DNA of 64,000 nucleotides, taken from positions 2,976,001 through 3,040,000 of the forward strand of contig NZ_CP028129.1 in NCBI RefSeq assembly GCF_004011095.1, written 5' to 3'. Below the pieces are notes generated by a model that saw nothing but the letters and a program-made list of their open reading frames with translations, did not search any database and was not told where the DNA came from. Numbering within the stretch: position 1 is the first letter of the stretch; every line of letters begins with the position of its first letter. Positions 34,967 through 44,547 of this stretch are shown here, piece after piece. This stretch comes from Rathayibacter rathayi (GTDB lineage: Bacteria > Actinomycetota > Actinomycetes > Actinomycetales > Microbacteriaceae). The translations under genes and the position numbers were made by a program.

Positions 34967-35845
34967 TCAAGAAGCGGCAGCGATGTCCTTCTCGGCGGAC
35001 TGGAGCGAGGTCGTCAGCGTGCTGGGTGCGGTCTTGAGGAAGACCGCCGTGCCGCCGGACTGCTTCGAGACGCCGTCGAGCACGTCCTGGCTGTCCTGAT
35101 AGAGCGAGACCAGCTTGGTGTACGTCGCGTTCTCGGCGTCGTCGGCGCGGGCGGCGAAGATGTTCGTGTAGAGCACGGAGGCGGGGTCGCTGGGGTCGTC
35201 CTGCGCGATCGCGTCCTCGGCCTTCAGACCCGCGTTCTCGATGAAGTCGTTATTGATGACCGCGGCGGCCACATCCGGGAGCGATGTGGCGGTCAGCGAG
35301 GCTTCGAGCGCGGTGACCGTGACCTTCGAGGAGGGCTCCACGTCGTCGACGTTCGAGAGCACTCCGCCGCCGCCCTTGAGCGTCACGAGTCCGGCCGACT
35401 GCAGCACGAGTAGCGCGCGGGCCTGGTTGGTCTCGTCGTTGGGGATCGCGATGGTGGACCCGGCGGGGATGTCGGCGATGTCGTCGTACTGCGAGGAGTA
35501 CAGGCCGAGCGGGTAGATCGCGGTCGCACCGATCGGCACCAGGTTGGCGCCGGCCGCGGTGTTGTACTGCGCCAGGTAGGCGATGTGCTGGAACTGATTG
35601 AGGTCGATCTCGCCCTCGGTGAGCGCGGGGTTGGGCTGGTTGTAGTCGCTGAAGTCGACGATCTCGACGTCGATCCCGGCGTCGGCAGCGGCTTTCTGGT
35701 AGGTGGCCCAGTAGGGATCGCTCGCGCCGACCACGCCGATGCGGACGGTGTCGCCGCCGCCGTGCGCGCCGGAGCATCCGGCGAGGAGGAGGGCGGCGGA
35801 GGCGGCGATCGCGGTGCTCGCGAGGAGTCGAGTGCGCAGGGTCAT
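34967..35845 (-). CDS. metQ: Methionine-binding lipoprotein MetQ (NlpA family)
   Basis: The product is 292 residues. The signal peptide ends ALLLAGCSG, a lipobox. VRIGVVGASDPYWATYQKAA and DFSDYNQPNPALTEGEIDLN, followed by QFQHIAYL, are diagnostic of NlpA/MetQ proteins. It delivers methionine to MetI/MetN. GAAGGACCCCCACAGCC precedes the ATG. I found no SAM riboswitch in the leader, only a small CACCTT/AAGGTG stem at 35878-35892. Confidence 0.95.
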   Translation of the reverse strand: MTLRTRLLASTAIAASAALLLAGCSGAHGGGDTVRIGVVGASDPYWATYQKAAADAGIDVEIVDFSDYNQPNPALTEGEIDLNQFQHIAYLAQYNTAAGANLVPIGATAIYPLGLYSSQYDDIADIPAGSTIAIPNDETNQARALLVLQSAGLVTLKGGGGVLSNVDDVEPSSKVTVTALEASLTATSLPDVAAAVINNDFIENAGLKAEDAIAQDDPSDPASVLYTNIFAARADDAENATYTKLVSLYQDSQDVLDGVSKQSGGTAVFLKTAPSTLTTSLQSAEKDIAAAS

Positions 35846-35943
35846 GGCTGTGGGGGTCCTTCCGTGGAGAGCGTGATCACCTTATGAAGGTGGTCCCTGC
35901 CGCGCGAATCCCCTCCGTAACACGGCGACTCGGAGCCGCTCGA

Positions 35944-36255
35944 TCACCCTGCGAGCGAGCCGTCCCGGCCCGTCGAGGCCTCGTGCTTGGCGATCCGCAT
36001 CGCGATCGCATCCCGCTCGGCCCGGAGCGACGCGATGGTCGGCTTGTCCAGGCGCGGGTCGGCGAGGTCGGCGAAGGGGCTCGCGATGCCGGTGCGCGCC
36101 GAGACGAGCGCGGCGTACGTCTTCGTCGCGGCGCGGAGTTCGGCTCCTGCCCGTTCGACCTTCCGCGGCTTCGACGATTTATCCAAGACGAGTAGGGCGT
36201 GCTTGTCGAGGGCTTCTACCAGTGCGCGATGCGCCGCATCGATCTTCTTGCTCAT
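35944..36255 (-). CDS. Small hypothetical helical protein
   Basis: The product is 103 residues, rich in Lys, Ala, Arg and Glu, with predicted helices (AAHRALVEALDKHALLVLDK; ASLRAERDAIAMRIAKHEAS) and no membrane segment. I recognise no family. The gene stands alone between metQ and the Tat-protein gene. It could be a cytosolic nucleic-acid- or partner-binding protein, but that is a guess. Confidence 0.6.
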   Translation of the reverse strand: MSKKIDAAHRALVEALDKHALLVLDKSSKPRKVERAGAELRAATKTYAALVSARTGIASPFADLADPRLDKPTIASLRAERDAIAMRIAKHEASTGRDGSLAG

Positions 36256-36450
36256 AGGCGCATTATGACGTGGGTCCGGGCCCTGCGCCGACCGGGGGCG
36301 AGTTCTACCGGGGCTGGCCCGTGGTGACTCTGAAAAGAGACGGGCAGATCTCACATGAACGTCGTCGGTTTGATACCTAGGGTCGAGCACATCCGCGCTC
36401 CCCGCAGGTCCTGGACGAGGAGGCGGCGCGATCCGAGAGGACCGTCTCCC

Positions 36451-37542
36451 GTGTTCTTTAGCCGACGACAACTCCTCGTCACCGCCATCAGTAGCGCGCC
36501 CGTCGTCTTGGCGGCCGCGGTGGCCGATCCCGCCGCAGCCGCCACCGCCTCCGCTCCATCCGCTCTCGCCGCGACGATCGAGCCGGGGGAGGTGACGACC
36601 CTCCATTTCCCGAGCGCCGACTTCTCGAAGCGCCGGTCGGTCGCGTACTCGCTGTCCGAGCAGGTGCGGCTCAGCAGGCCGAGCGCGATCCGGGTCGTCG
36701 TCGAGTACGACAGCCGGTTGTTCAGAGCGACGGAGAGCGCCGTCGTCTCGCACGGCGAGCACTTCACGTCCTGCCCCACCGAGCGCTCGGAGCGGCAAGC
36801 GCCGGATCGCTCGAGTGCCTCCTACTCGGTTCCCGACCTCTCCGACGGCGACTCGTCGCCTCTGCTCTGCGTCGGCGTGCCGCTCTCGATCCGGGACGCC
36901 TACCCGGCGGAGAACATCGATGCTCCGCTGCCCCTCTCGGTGACGATTCAGGACGAGGCGGGCGCGGTGCTCGCCAGCATCGAGTGGAGTGCCGACGAAG
37001 CGCCCGCGGTCGCAGCGGCGTGGGGCGTGGAACTGGACGCCTCCTGGGGCACCGTCGGGGGTTCCGACTCGAAGAGCAAATACCGCGTCCCGCGCTCGAT
37101 CCGCTGCACGAGCGTCGGCCCGGCCGCCGTGCCCGCCGGCTCCGTTCTCACTGTCGAGTTCGACGCGCGGATGATCGCCGCGTGCAGCGTGGCCGGCGTC
37201 ACTCCGGTCCCGGCGCAGCCGCAGGGCGACGACGGCGCGGGGAAACCGAGCGCTCTCGTCCCCTGGGACTCCTCCGCGCTCGACATCGTCGAGTCGGCGA
37301 CCGGTGAGCGTCGGACGCTCCGCATCACGCTGAACCGGGCCATCGACGCCGGAGCGTCCCTCGACGTCGCTGTCTCGGCGTCGCCCGTGGATCCGGTGCC
37401 CGCGGCGGTATCGAGTGTCGTCTACGCATCGGCCGCGTTCTCGGGCCCTGCGGGGGCGCGGACGACGGGACGCTCTAGCGCGACGGATCTCACGTACTCC
37501 GGCTTGCCGCAGGTCAGCGGCGTCACCACGGGAACAGTCTGA
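36451..37542 (+). CDS. Tat-type exported protein of unknown function
   Basis: From the GTG at 36451 the product is 363 residues and starts VFFSRRQLLVTAISSAPVVL, a twin-arginine signal followed by PAAAATASA as a likely cleavage site. GAGAGGA precedes the GTG. An upstream ATG at 36355 would bury the signal and is less likely. The mature part is beta-rich, with repeated Thr/Ser/Val strands and six cysteines. I recognise no family. Its stop is 11 bases before the DUF1906 protein gene, so they are probably one transcript. Confidence 0.72.
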   Translation: MFFSRRQLLVTAISSAPVVLAAAVADPAAAATASAPSALAATIEPGEVTTLHFPSADFSKRRSVAYSLSEQVRLSRPSAIRVVVEYDSRLFRATESAVVSHGEHFTSCPTERSERQAPDRSSASYSVPDLSDGDSSPLLCVGVPLSIRDAYPAENIDAPLPLSVTIQDEAGAVLASIEWSADEAPAVAAAWGVELDASWGTVGGSDSKSKYRVPRSIRCTSVGPAAVPAGSVLTVEFDARMIAACSVAGVTPVPAQPQGDDGAGKPSALVPWDSSALDIVESATGERRTLRITLNRAIDAGASLDVAVSASPVDPVPAAVSSVVYASAAFSGPAGARTTGRSSATDLTYSGLPQVSGVTTGTV

Positions 37543-37553
37543 GAGGGAGAGCA

Positions 37554-39884
37554 ATGTCGGATGAATGGGTCTTGAAATCGCAGCAGTGGGTCAATTCCAC
37601 CTATCGGGGGGCCGATGGCTTCTCGCCCGCACCCGAGACGGGGACGAGCGGCTGGAGCACGATGTTCGCTCTGACGCGGGCGCTCCAGATCGAGCTGGGA
37701 ATGTCCGAACACTCGGACAGCTTCGGCTCGGCGACGCTTGCGGCGCTCACCAGCAAGTACCCGTCGATCACTGACGGGACGACGAACAAGAACATCGTCG
37801 CGCTTCTCCAGTGCGCCCTCTGGTGCAAGGGGTACTGGGGTGGAACGCAGTGGAAGAAGCTCGACCAGAAAACCTCGTCGGCGATAGCGACTCTGCGCAC
37901 CGACATGGGATTCGCTGCCGCGGCGGACGTCACTCCGAAGATCATGAAGAGCCTGCTCACGATGGACTCGTACGTCCTCGCGTCCGGCGGCTCGTCGCTG
38001 ACCCGCAGCATTCAGCAGTCGCTGAACAAGCGGTACATCGACCACGCCGACTTCTTCGTCCTCCCCTGCGACGGCACAGCCTCGCGCGGAATGCAGCAGG
38101 GTCTGATCTTCGCGCTCCAGTTCGAAGTGGGGATCGGCGACGGAGTGGCCAACGGCGAGTTCGGCCCGATGACGCGGGCGAAGCTTAAGGACGCCGCCGG
38201 GTCGACGACGCCGGGCACCGTCGACTCCTCCGCATACCTGATCCATCTCCTCCAGGCGGTACTGATCGGCAACGGCTACTACACCGACGGCCCTTATGAC
38301 GGCTCGTACAGCCCGGCAGTGGTCGCCGCGGTGCGGGCGTTTCAGGAGTTCGCGGCGCTACCCGCGTCCGGGAATGCCGACTACGCGACGTGGTGCTCGC
38401 TCTTCGTCAGCTCCGGCGACCCGGAGCGGACCGCGAAGCAGGGCGCTATCGCGGCCGATTGCAGTTCCGATCACGTCACCCAGGCCCGTGCGCGCCTGCT
38501 CACCGAGAACGGCTACCGGATCATCGGGCGCTACCTCTCGAACACGCCTGTCTCCGACTACCGCGACAAGAAGATCCAGCCCGGCGAACTCGAGGTCATC
38601 ACCGGAGCCGGTCTGCGCGTCTTTCCGATCTTCCAGGAGGGAGGCGAGGCCGTCGAGGACTTCTCGTACGCGCGCGGATTCACGGCCGGCCAGAAGGCCC
38701 ATGCTGCAGCCCGCGGTTACGGCTTCACGGCCGGTGTGACGATCTATTTCGCTGTCGATGTCGACGCGCTCGAATCCGAGGTGAACAGTGCTGTCGTGCC
38801 GCATTTTCAGGGAGTGAAGGACGGCTTCGCCAGCGTCAGCAGCCCTTTCGCGGTGGGGATCTACGGCGCCCGCAACACCTGCCGGATTGTGCGTGAGAAG
38901 GGCCTTGCGAGCCTGAGCTTCATTAGCGGAATGTCCACCGGATACAGCGGCAACCTCGGCTTCCCGCTCCCGCAGGGTTGGGCCTTCGACCAGGTGAAGA
39001 CGCTGACACTCGGGTCGGGCTCCGACGCGATCGAGATCGACAAGAACATCGCCTCCGGCCGCGATCCGGGAGCCGAGTCCTTCGATCCTGCGCAGACCTT
39101 CCCCGACTACGCGGACTGGCTCTCCAGTCGCGCCAAGGGCTTTGCTTCGTCCCCCGGCGGAGTCGGGGCCGACGACCTGGTGCTCCAGTTCTTGCGTACC
39201 CCCTGCTATGTGGACGGGCTGTGGGAGCGCGTCGCCGGTCCGGTGAATCGCGACTTCGTCTCGGTCGTGGAGAGCGAGAAGCACGAGCGCGTCTTCCACA
39301 CGATCGGCCCGGAGGTGTCCACCTTCATGCCCGTCGAGCGCCTGGCCCTGGCGATGACCGGCGCCCGCCGCTACGGGGTGCCCGCCGATCCGGGGACCTC
39401 GAGCGCCGGCGATCTGCTGGGGTGGGCCGGTGACCTCACGCGGATCCTCGTGCAGTTCCTGCGCACGCGGAACGCAGGTCAGCAGCCGGATCCGTACCAG
39501 TTCGCCCGGGCCACGATCGGCCGCAGCGGACGGTTCGACAGCGGCGCTCACCAGGCGGACGTCGATGGCTGCGTGCTCGGCCTGCTGACGGCGGGAGGGG
39601 CGACCTCGGTCGCGTCGGCGGTGCGCCGCTACTACTCCGACGGATATCACACGAGATACCGGCAGTTCCTCGACGCCCGTTTCGGTGGGCGCGCCGAGAA
39701 CGCCTCCGCCGCCGCGGTGCACTGGTTCACGACGTCCGACTCCGCTATCGCCGACGTCCGCGCGGCCTTCCTCGCCCGCGACGAGAACCGGATCGACGGC
39801 TCGACCTCGCCGTCCGACGCTGACATCAGCGCGGTCGCGAAAGCCTGGGCCGATGACCTCACGGAGCGCCTCACCGCGAAGTGA
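37554..39884 (+). CDS. Large DUF1906 (Rv2525c-like) protein with peptidoglycan-binding-like repeats
   Basis: The product is 776 residues. Residues 1-140 and 150-290 look like two peptidoglycan-binding-like repeats (FALTRALQIELGM, GMQQGLIFALQFEVGIGDGV, AVRAFQEFAALPASG). Residues 320-505 form a DUF1906 glycoside-hydrolase-like barrel: GYRIIGRYLSNTPVSDY, LRVFPIFQEGG, GVTIYFAVDVDALE and FAVGIYGARNTCRIV. The last 270 residues match nothing I know. There is no signal peptide, which is odd for a cell-wall enzyme. GAGGGAGA precedes the ATG. It may act in wall metabolism or reach the wall by a non-Sec route. Confidence 0.82.
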   Translation: MSDEWVLKSQQWVNSTYRGADGFSPAPETGTSGWSTMFALTRALQIELGMSEHSDSFGSATLAALTSKYPSITDGTTNKNIVALLQCALWCKGYWGGTQWKKLDQKTSSAIATLRTDMGFAAAADVTPKIMKSLLTMDSYVLASGGSSLTRSIQQSLNKRYIDHADFFVLPCDGTASRGMQQGLIFALQFEVGIGDGVANGEFGPMTRAKLKDAAGSTTPGTVDSSAYLIHLLQAVLIGNGYYTDGPYDGSYSPAVVAAVRAFQEFAALPASGNADYATWCSLFVSSGDPERTAKQGAIAADCSSDHVTQARARLLTENGYRIIGRYLSNTPVSDYRDKKIQPGELEVITGAGLRVFPIFQEGGEAVEDFSYARGFTAGQKAHAAARGYGFTAGVTIYFAVDVDALESEVNSAVVPHFQGVKDGFASVSSPFAVGIYGARNTCRIVREKGLASLSFISGMSTGYSGNLGFPLPQGWAFDQVKTLTLGSGSDAIEIDKNIASGRDPGAESFDPAQTFPDYADWLSSRAKGFASSPGGVGADDLVLQFLRTPCYVDGLWERVAGPVNRDFVSVVESEKHERVFHTIGPEVSTFMPVERLALAMTGARRYGVPADPGTSSAGDLLGWAGDLTRILVQFLRTRNAGQQPDPYQFARATIGRSGRFDSGAHQADVDGCVLGLLTAGGATSVASAVRRYYSDGYHTRYRQFLDARFGGRAENASAAAVHWFTTSDSAIADVRAAFLARDENRIDGSTSPSDADISAVAKAWADDLTERLTAK

Positions 39885-39912
39885 GCGCCGGGCGGAACGT
39901 GGGTTCCTGACG

Positions 39913-41085
39913 TCAGCGCGGGACGGGAGTGGCTACTGAGGAGGCGGCGGCGCTGGTGGCTACGGCGTCGAGGACCCGCTGCACGTCGAGAGCGTCGGCG
40001 AAAGTCGGCGTGACAGCGGTGCCGCCGGCGATCGCCTCGATCAGGTCGACGACCTGATGCGTGAAGAGGTGCTCGTAGCCGATGCCGTGTCCGGTCGGCC
40101 ACCACGCGGCCATGTAGGGGTGCGCCGGCTCGGTGACCTGGATGCGGCGGAAGCCCTGCGCCTCCTCCGGGTCGCGGGCGTCGTAGTACTCCAGCTCGTT
40201 CATCCGCTCGAAGTCGAAGGCGATCGAGCCGAGTTCGCCGTTGACCTCGATGCGGTTGGCGTTGCGGCGGCCCGTGGCGACGCGGGTGGCCTCGAAGACG
40301 CCGAGGGCACCACCCTCGAATGCAGCGGTGAAGGCTGCGGCGTCATCGACGGTCACGGCACCGCGGGGTGCGTCGGCGCCCGCGTGGCCGCCGAGGCCGA
40401 CCTGCTCGCTCAGCACGGGGCGCTCGGTAGTGAAGGTGCGCAGCGTCGCCGAGACGGACCTGATGTCGCGGCCGGTCAGCCACTGAGCGGTGTCGATGCT
40501 GTGCGCGCCGATGTCGCCGAGAGCGCCCGAGCCGGCGCGCTCCTTCTGCAGGCGCCAGGTCAGCGGCGCCTCGGAGTCGGAGAGCCAGTCCTGCAGGTAC
40601 TGGGCGCGGACGTGACGGATGTCGCCGAGGCGGCCCTCCCCGATGAAGCGCTTGGCGAGGGCGAGTGCGGGGGTTCGGCGGTAGCTGAAGCCGCACATCG
40701 CGATCGTCCCGGAAGCGGCGGCCGCGGCGACCATCCGCTCCGCCTCCTCGACGGAGTTGGCGAGCGGCTTCTCACAGAGCACATGCTTGCCAGCCTCGAG
40801 GGCCGCAATCGCGATCTCGGCGTGAGTGTCGCCGGGGGTGCAGATGTCGACGAGGTCGATGTCGTCGCGGGCGATCACGGCGCGCCACTCCGTGGAGGCC
40901 TCGCTCCAGCCCAACCGCTCGGCGCGCTCCGCGGTCGAGTCGGGGTTGCTCCCCACGAGCACGGCGAGCTCGGGGCGCAGGGGGAGGGGGAAGAAGCGGG
41001 AGGCGGTGCGCCAGGCGTGCGAGTGGGTGCGGCCCATGAAGGCGGTCCCCACCATCGCGACGCGCAGGGCTCGGTCGTTCGACAT
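39913..41085 (-). CDS. Gfo/Idh/MocA-family oxidoreductase
   Basis: The product is 390 residues. VAMVGTAFMGRTHSHAWRTA is the dinucleotide-binding start, LVDICTPGDTHAEIAIAALE and GKHVLCEKPLANS carry the conserved EKP lysine, and DIGAHSIDTAQWLTG the catalytic aspartate/histidine region. Such enzymes oxidise or reduce sugar and cyclitol hydroxyls using NAD(P). It is alone on its strand but lies next to the carbohydrate locus at 43-54 kb. Substrate unknown. Confidence 0.9.
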   Translation of the reverse strand: MSNDRALRVAMVGTAFMGRTHSHAWRTASRFFPLPLRPELAVLVGSNPDSTAERAERLGWSEASTEWRAVIARDDIDLVDICTPGDTHAEIAIAALEAGKHVLCEKPLANSVEEAERMVAAAAASGTIAMCGFSYRRTPALALAKRFIGEGRLGDIRHVRAQYLQDWLSDSEAPLTWRLQKERAGSGALGDIGAHSIDTAQWLTGRDIRSVSATLRTFTTERPVLSEQVGLGGHAGADAPRGAVTVDDAAAFTAAFEGGALGVFEATRVATGRRNANRIEVNGELGSIAFDFERMNELEYYDARDPEEAQGFRRIQVTEPAHPYMAAWWPTGHGIGYEHLFTHQVVDLIEAIAGGTAVTPTFADALDVQRVLDAVATSAAASSVATPVPR

Positions 41086-41258
41086 CGTCGTCCTTTCGTC
41101 GGCCGTACGACCCTGCCACGGGTCGGCTTCGTCCGGCTACCTCCGGATCGGTCTCGACCAGCGGCGAGCTTCGGTACGAACGGGAGCGCGGCTGGGACAC
41201 TGAACTACCGGAGGCATATCCCTGCACGGCATCCAGCACGCCATCGAGTGGAGACTAC

Positions 41259-42662
41259 ATGTATGACGACGCAAGTCCTGTGACAGACCCGTACACGCCC
41301 TTTCCCTCCTTCGACGAGTGGGAGGGGCGAGGGGCGGACGTCGCACTGGTCGACACGTTCGCGGAGATGCTCGCATCTGAACGCGCCGACGCTCCAGGGG
41401 AGCTGTGGCAACGGATGTTGGACATAACGAACAAGTGGGCGGCGGTTGATACCGGCGCCATCGAGAATCTATACGAGGTCGATCGCGGGTTCACTTTCAC
41501 AGTAGCTGCCACCACGGTCGCCTGGGCTCGTATACCCGAGCAAAAGGGCGACGACGTTGCTCGCGTAATTGCCGATCAACTCGCCGGATACGAGCATGTT
41601 CTCGACGCGGCGACCCAGAATGTTCCGATTAGCGAGTATTGGATTCGAGGTCTCCACGAAGTCCTATGTCGCTCCCAAGAGACCTACCGTGTTCTCACGT
41701 CGGTCGGCTGGCAGGAGCGCCCTCTTCAGACAGGCGCATACAAAAAGGACCCGAACAACCCGCTCAACCTCGCTTCGAACCGTGTTCATAGCTACGCGTC
41801 CCCCAACGACGTCGTTCCCGAAATGAATCGGCTCATTCAAGAGTTGCGCTCGCCCCGCTTCCACGATGCGCCGCCAGTCGTGCAAGCGGCGTATGCGCAC
41901 TACGCGTTCGTGTGTATTCATCCGTTTCCGGATGGGAACGGCCGGGTCTCCCGCGCGCTCGCCTCCGTGTATCTCTATCGGGCCTACGGTGTCCCTATCG
42001 TCATTTTCTCCGACCAGAAGGCGCGATACCTCGACAGTCTTGAAGCTGCAGATGCCGGTAGGGGAGGCCGATTCACAACGTTCTTCCGCGACTGTGTGAT
42101 CGATACTATTAACCTCATCCGGACCGAGCTGGAATCCGCCCGGACGCCCGACGTCGCCGACCAGCTTACGGCGTTCGAATCCCTCCTCACGGGTCGGGGA
42201 GGTCTCGAGCATGAGATTCTCGATGAGACGGCGGGTCGATTGGTGAATCTTCTTTCGGACTGCGCACAGGTCGTTGTCACTTCGACCGTGTTACGGCCAC
42301 CCCTGGCGCTTCAGGCGTACATGTCGTCCAGTCGTAGGGGCCTGAGGGAGGGATACAGGCAGACCCGGTCCGCGCAAGCCCCTACCTTGCAGCTTGAAAG
42401 CGGTTCCCCTGCAAGGGCCACAGCCGAGCAAAGCTTCTTCGTTCAGATCGCTCGTCCAGACACGGACGGCGCTGATTTCATCGTGCTGGACAGGAGCGGA
42501 ACGATCGTCCAGCACGTCTTTCTTCGTGAGGTCTACCCAGTCATCTCGGAGGGTCTTCGACTGCGAACCGCGCGAATGATGGAGAGTAAGGTCAAAAATC
42601 TCCTCGCCGAAGTCTCTGTGGCAGCGGAGCAAGCGCTCCGCGAGGCCGGGTGCGGCCGCTAG
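41259..42662 (+). CDS. Fic-family AMP-transferase-like protein with built-in inhibitory motif
   Basis: The product is 467 residues. HPFPDGNGRVSR (221-232) is an intact catalytic Fic motif. TGAIEN (65-70) fits the (S/T)xxxE(G/N) inhibitory motif, so this is a class II (N-terminally self-inhibited) Fic protein. A Fic_N-type region precedes the core; the C-terminal 170 residues include a predicted helical and beta part of unknown role. Fic proteins transfer AMP (or another group) to protein hydroxyls. Base composition is lower in GC than neighbours and no antitoxin is adjacent, suggesting transfer. Targets unknown. Confidence 0.88.
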   Translation: MYDDASPVTDPYTPFPSFDEWEGRGADVALVDTFAEMLASERADAPGELWQRMLDITNKWAAVDTGAIENLYEVDRGFTFTVAATTVAWARIPEQKGDDVARVIADQLAGYEHVLDAATQNVPISEYWIRGLHEVLCRSQETYRVLTSVGWQERPLQTGAYKKDPNNPLNLASNRVHSYASPNDVVPEMNRLIQELRSPRFHDAPPVVQAAYAHYAFVCIHPFPDGNGRVSRALASVYLYRAYGVPIVIFSDQKARYLDSLEAADAGRGGRFTTFFRDCVIDTINLIRTELESARTPDVADQLTAFESLLTGRGGLEHEILDETAGRLVNLLSDCAQVVVTSTVLRPPLALQAYMSSSRRGLREGYRQTRSAQAPTLQLESGSPARATAEQSFFVQIARPDTDGADFIVLDRSGTIVQHVFLREVYPVISEGLRLRTARMMESKVKNLLAEVSVAAEQALREAGCGR

Positions 42663-42981
42663 CAGAAGCGGAACCGGAAGCAACGCATATTGACAGGCCG
42701 ACGACCGCCCACGAGGCGCTGGAAGACGGCGTGCCCAGGGCTCAGTGAGGCGACGCGCCCGGGCTGCACGGACATGAGCGTGTTCATAAGGTTCGGAGAG
42801 CGCTCTACCACGGACAGAATGTCTCAACTGACGCCGTCAGATGTGGCGTAATCCCGCGGATCCCCGACCTGGTGCGGTAGCAGGGAGGCCGCCGGGCGAC
42901 TGGGCGATCGCCCGAACCACCTTCGAATCGGTTCAGAACTTTTGCTTGACCCGCGACGTAAGTGGAAGTAGCTTCGTCCGC
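42663..42981. other. Gap before the sugar importer operon
   Basis: The first 180 bases, after the Fic gene, show no gene. The last 70 hold a palindromic GAACC...TTCGAA...GGTTC sequence (42914-42934) and a candidate promoter (42946-42974). Confidence 0.5.
42914..42974 (+). promoter_or_regulatory. Operator-like palindrome and promoter of the sugar importer
   Basis: GAACC (42914-42918) and GGTTC (42930-42934) flank TTCGAA, a LacI/GntR-like palindrome. TTGACC (42946-42951) lies 12 bases on, with TAGCTT (42969-42974) after 17 bases as a weak -10. The start codon is 8 bases further, so the transcript would have a short leader. No regulator gene is next to it. Confidence 0.45.
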
Positions 42982-44547
42982 ATGGTCACCGCAGACCCCC
43001 GCAGCCCTGCTGCACAGCCTCTTCCCCGCCCGTCCGACGAGTCTCAGCAGCTGCTTCTGCAGATGCGCGGAATTGTGAAGGTCTTCCCCGGCGCCCGTGC
43101 CCTGGACGGCGTCGACCTCGATGTCCGACCCGGTGAGGTGCACTGCCTCCTCGGCCAGAACGGCGCCGGCAAGTCCACCCTCATCAAGACCCTCGCCGGG
43201 GCCCACCAGCCCACCGAGGGCGAGATCCTCGTCGACGGGAACGTCGTCACGATCCCGTCCCCCACCGCCGCCCTCGCCCTGGGCATCGCGACGATGTACC
43301 AGGAGTTGGACGTGGTCGACGGTCTCTCGGTCGCCGAGAACATCTTTCTGGGCCACGAGCTCTCCCGCGGTGGCTTCACCGCCCGCGCCAAGGCGACGAG
43401 AGTCACCCGGGAGCTGATGGAGCGCCTCGGCCACTCCGAGATCTCGCCGAACCGCGAGGTCGGCAGCCTCCCCGCCGCAGGCAAGCAGATCGTGCAGATG
43501 GCCCGCGCCCTCTCGCACGACGCGCGGGTGATCGTCATGGACGAGCCCTCTGCCGTGCTCGACTCCGAGGAGGTCGAGAACCTCTTTCATGTGGTCCGTC
43601 AGCTGACCGCCTCCGGTGTCGCCATCGTCTACATCTCGCACCGCCTCGACGAGATCCGCGCCATTGGCGACCGGATCACCGTGATCAAGGACGGCGCGAC
43701 CGTCGCGCAGAACCTCGCCGTCGCCGACACTCCGACCGCGCAGCTCATCACCCTGATGACCGGCCGCGCCGTCGAATACGTCTTCCCGGACCGCCAGGAG
43801 CTGGACACCGAGGCCGAGACGCTACTGAAGGTCGAGAAGCTGGGCCTGCAGGGCTCCTTCTCGGACGTGTCGCTCGAGATCCGCGCCGGCGAGGTCGTCG
43901 GCCTCGCGGGTCTGGTCGGCTCCGGCCGCTCCGAGATCCTCGAGACCATCTACGGCGCGCGCCGCGCGAGCACCGGCACGGTCAGCGTGGCGGGCAAGCG
44001 CCTGCGCGCCGGATCCGTCACCTCGGCCGTGGACGCCGGTATCGGCCTGTGCCCGGAGGAGCGCAAGAGCCAAGGCCTGCTTCTGGACGAGCCGGTGTAC
44101 CGCAACATCACCCTCTCGACCTTCGGCCGCTTCGCCAAGCGCGGCTTCCTCGACGAGCGCTCCGAGCGCGCGGCGGCGGCCGAGCAGGCGGTCTCGCTCG
44201 ACCTGCGGCCCTCCGGAGTCGACCGCGACGCCCGCACCCTCTCCGGCGGCAACCAGCAGAAGGCGCTCCTTGCCCGCTGGCTCGTGCGCGGCTGCCGCGT
44301 CCTGCTGCTCGACGAGCCGACCCGCGGGGTCGATGTCGGCGCACGGGCCGAGATCTACACCCTGATCAGGGACTTAGCGACCAACGGCGCCGCCGTGCTC
44401 GTGGTCTCCAGCGAGATCGGCGAGGTCCTCGGACTCTCGGACCGAGTCCTCGTGATCTCCGACGGCGCCGTGGTCCATGAGGGCCCAGCCCATTCGATCG
44501 ACGAGCACCGCGTGCTTGATCTCGTCATGGAAGGAAGTGCAGCGTGA
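42982..44547 (+). CDS. Sugar ABC transporter ATPase, RbsA/XylG type (double domain)
   Basis: The product is 521 residues with two ATPase domains. The first has GQNGAGKSTLIKTLAGAHQP and VIVMDEPSAVLDSEE; the second has GLVGSGRSEILETIYG, ERKSQGLLLDEPV, LSGGNQQKALLARWL and VLLLDEPTRGVDVGA. This is the ribose/xylose/galactose-type (CUT2) architecture. It drives the permease encoded next. The 3' end overlaps the permease start (GTGA). The imported sugar is unknown. Confidence 0.94.
   Translation: MVTADPRSPAAQPLPRPSDESQQLLLQMRGIVKVFPGARALDGVDLDVRPGEVHCLLGQNGAGKSTLIKTLAGAHQPTEGEILVDGNVVTIPSPTAALALGIATMYQELDVVDGLSVAENIFLGHELSRGGFTARAKATRVTRELMERLGHSEISPNREVGSLPAAGKQIVQMARALSHDARVIVMDEPSAVLDSEEVENLFHVVRQLTASGVAIVYISHRLDEIRAIGDRITVIKDGATVAQNLAVADTPTAQLITLMTGRAVEYVFPDRQELDTEAETLLKVEKLGLQGSFSDVSLEIRAGEVVGLAGLVGSGRSEILETIYGARRASTGTVSVAGKRLRAGSVTSAVDAGIGLCPEERKSQGLLLDEPVYRNITLSTFGRFAKRGFLDERSERAAAAEQAVSLDLRPSGVDRDARTLSGGNQQKALLARWLVRGCRVLLLDEPTRGVDVGARAEIYTLIRDLATNGAAVLVVSSEIGEVLGLSDRVLVISDGAVVHEGPAHSIDEHRVLDLVMEGSAA

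Noticed and set aside
35846..35950. Possible SAM riboswitch before metQ
   Set aside because: The leader lacks the conserved SAM-I or SAM-IV core sequences; only a 6-bp stem is visible.
42805..43641. A 278-codon minus-strand frame before the sugar ATPase
   Set aside because: It is antisense to the Walker A region of a certain ABC ATPase.
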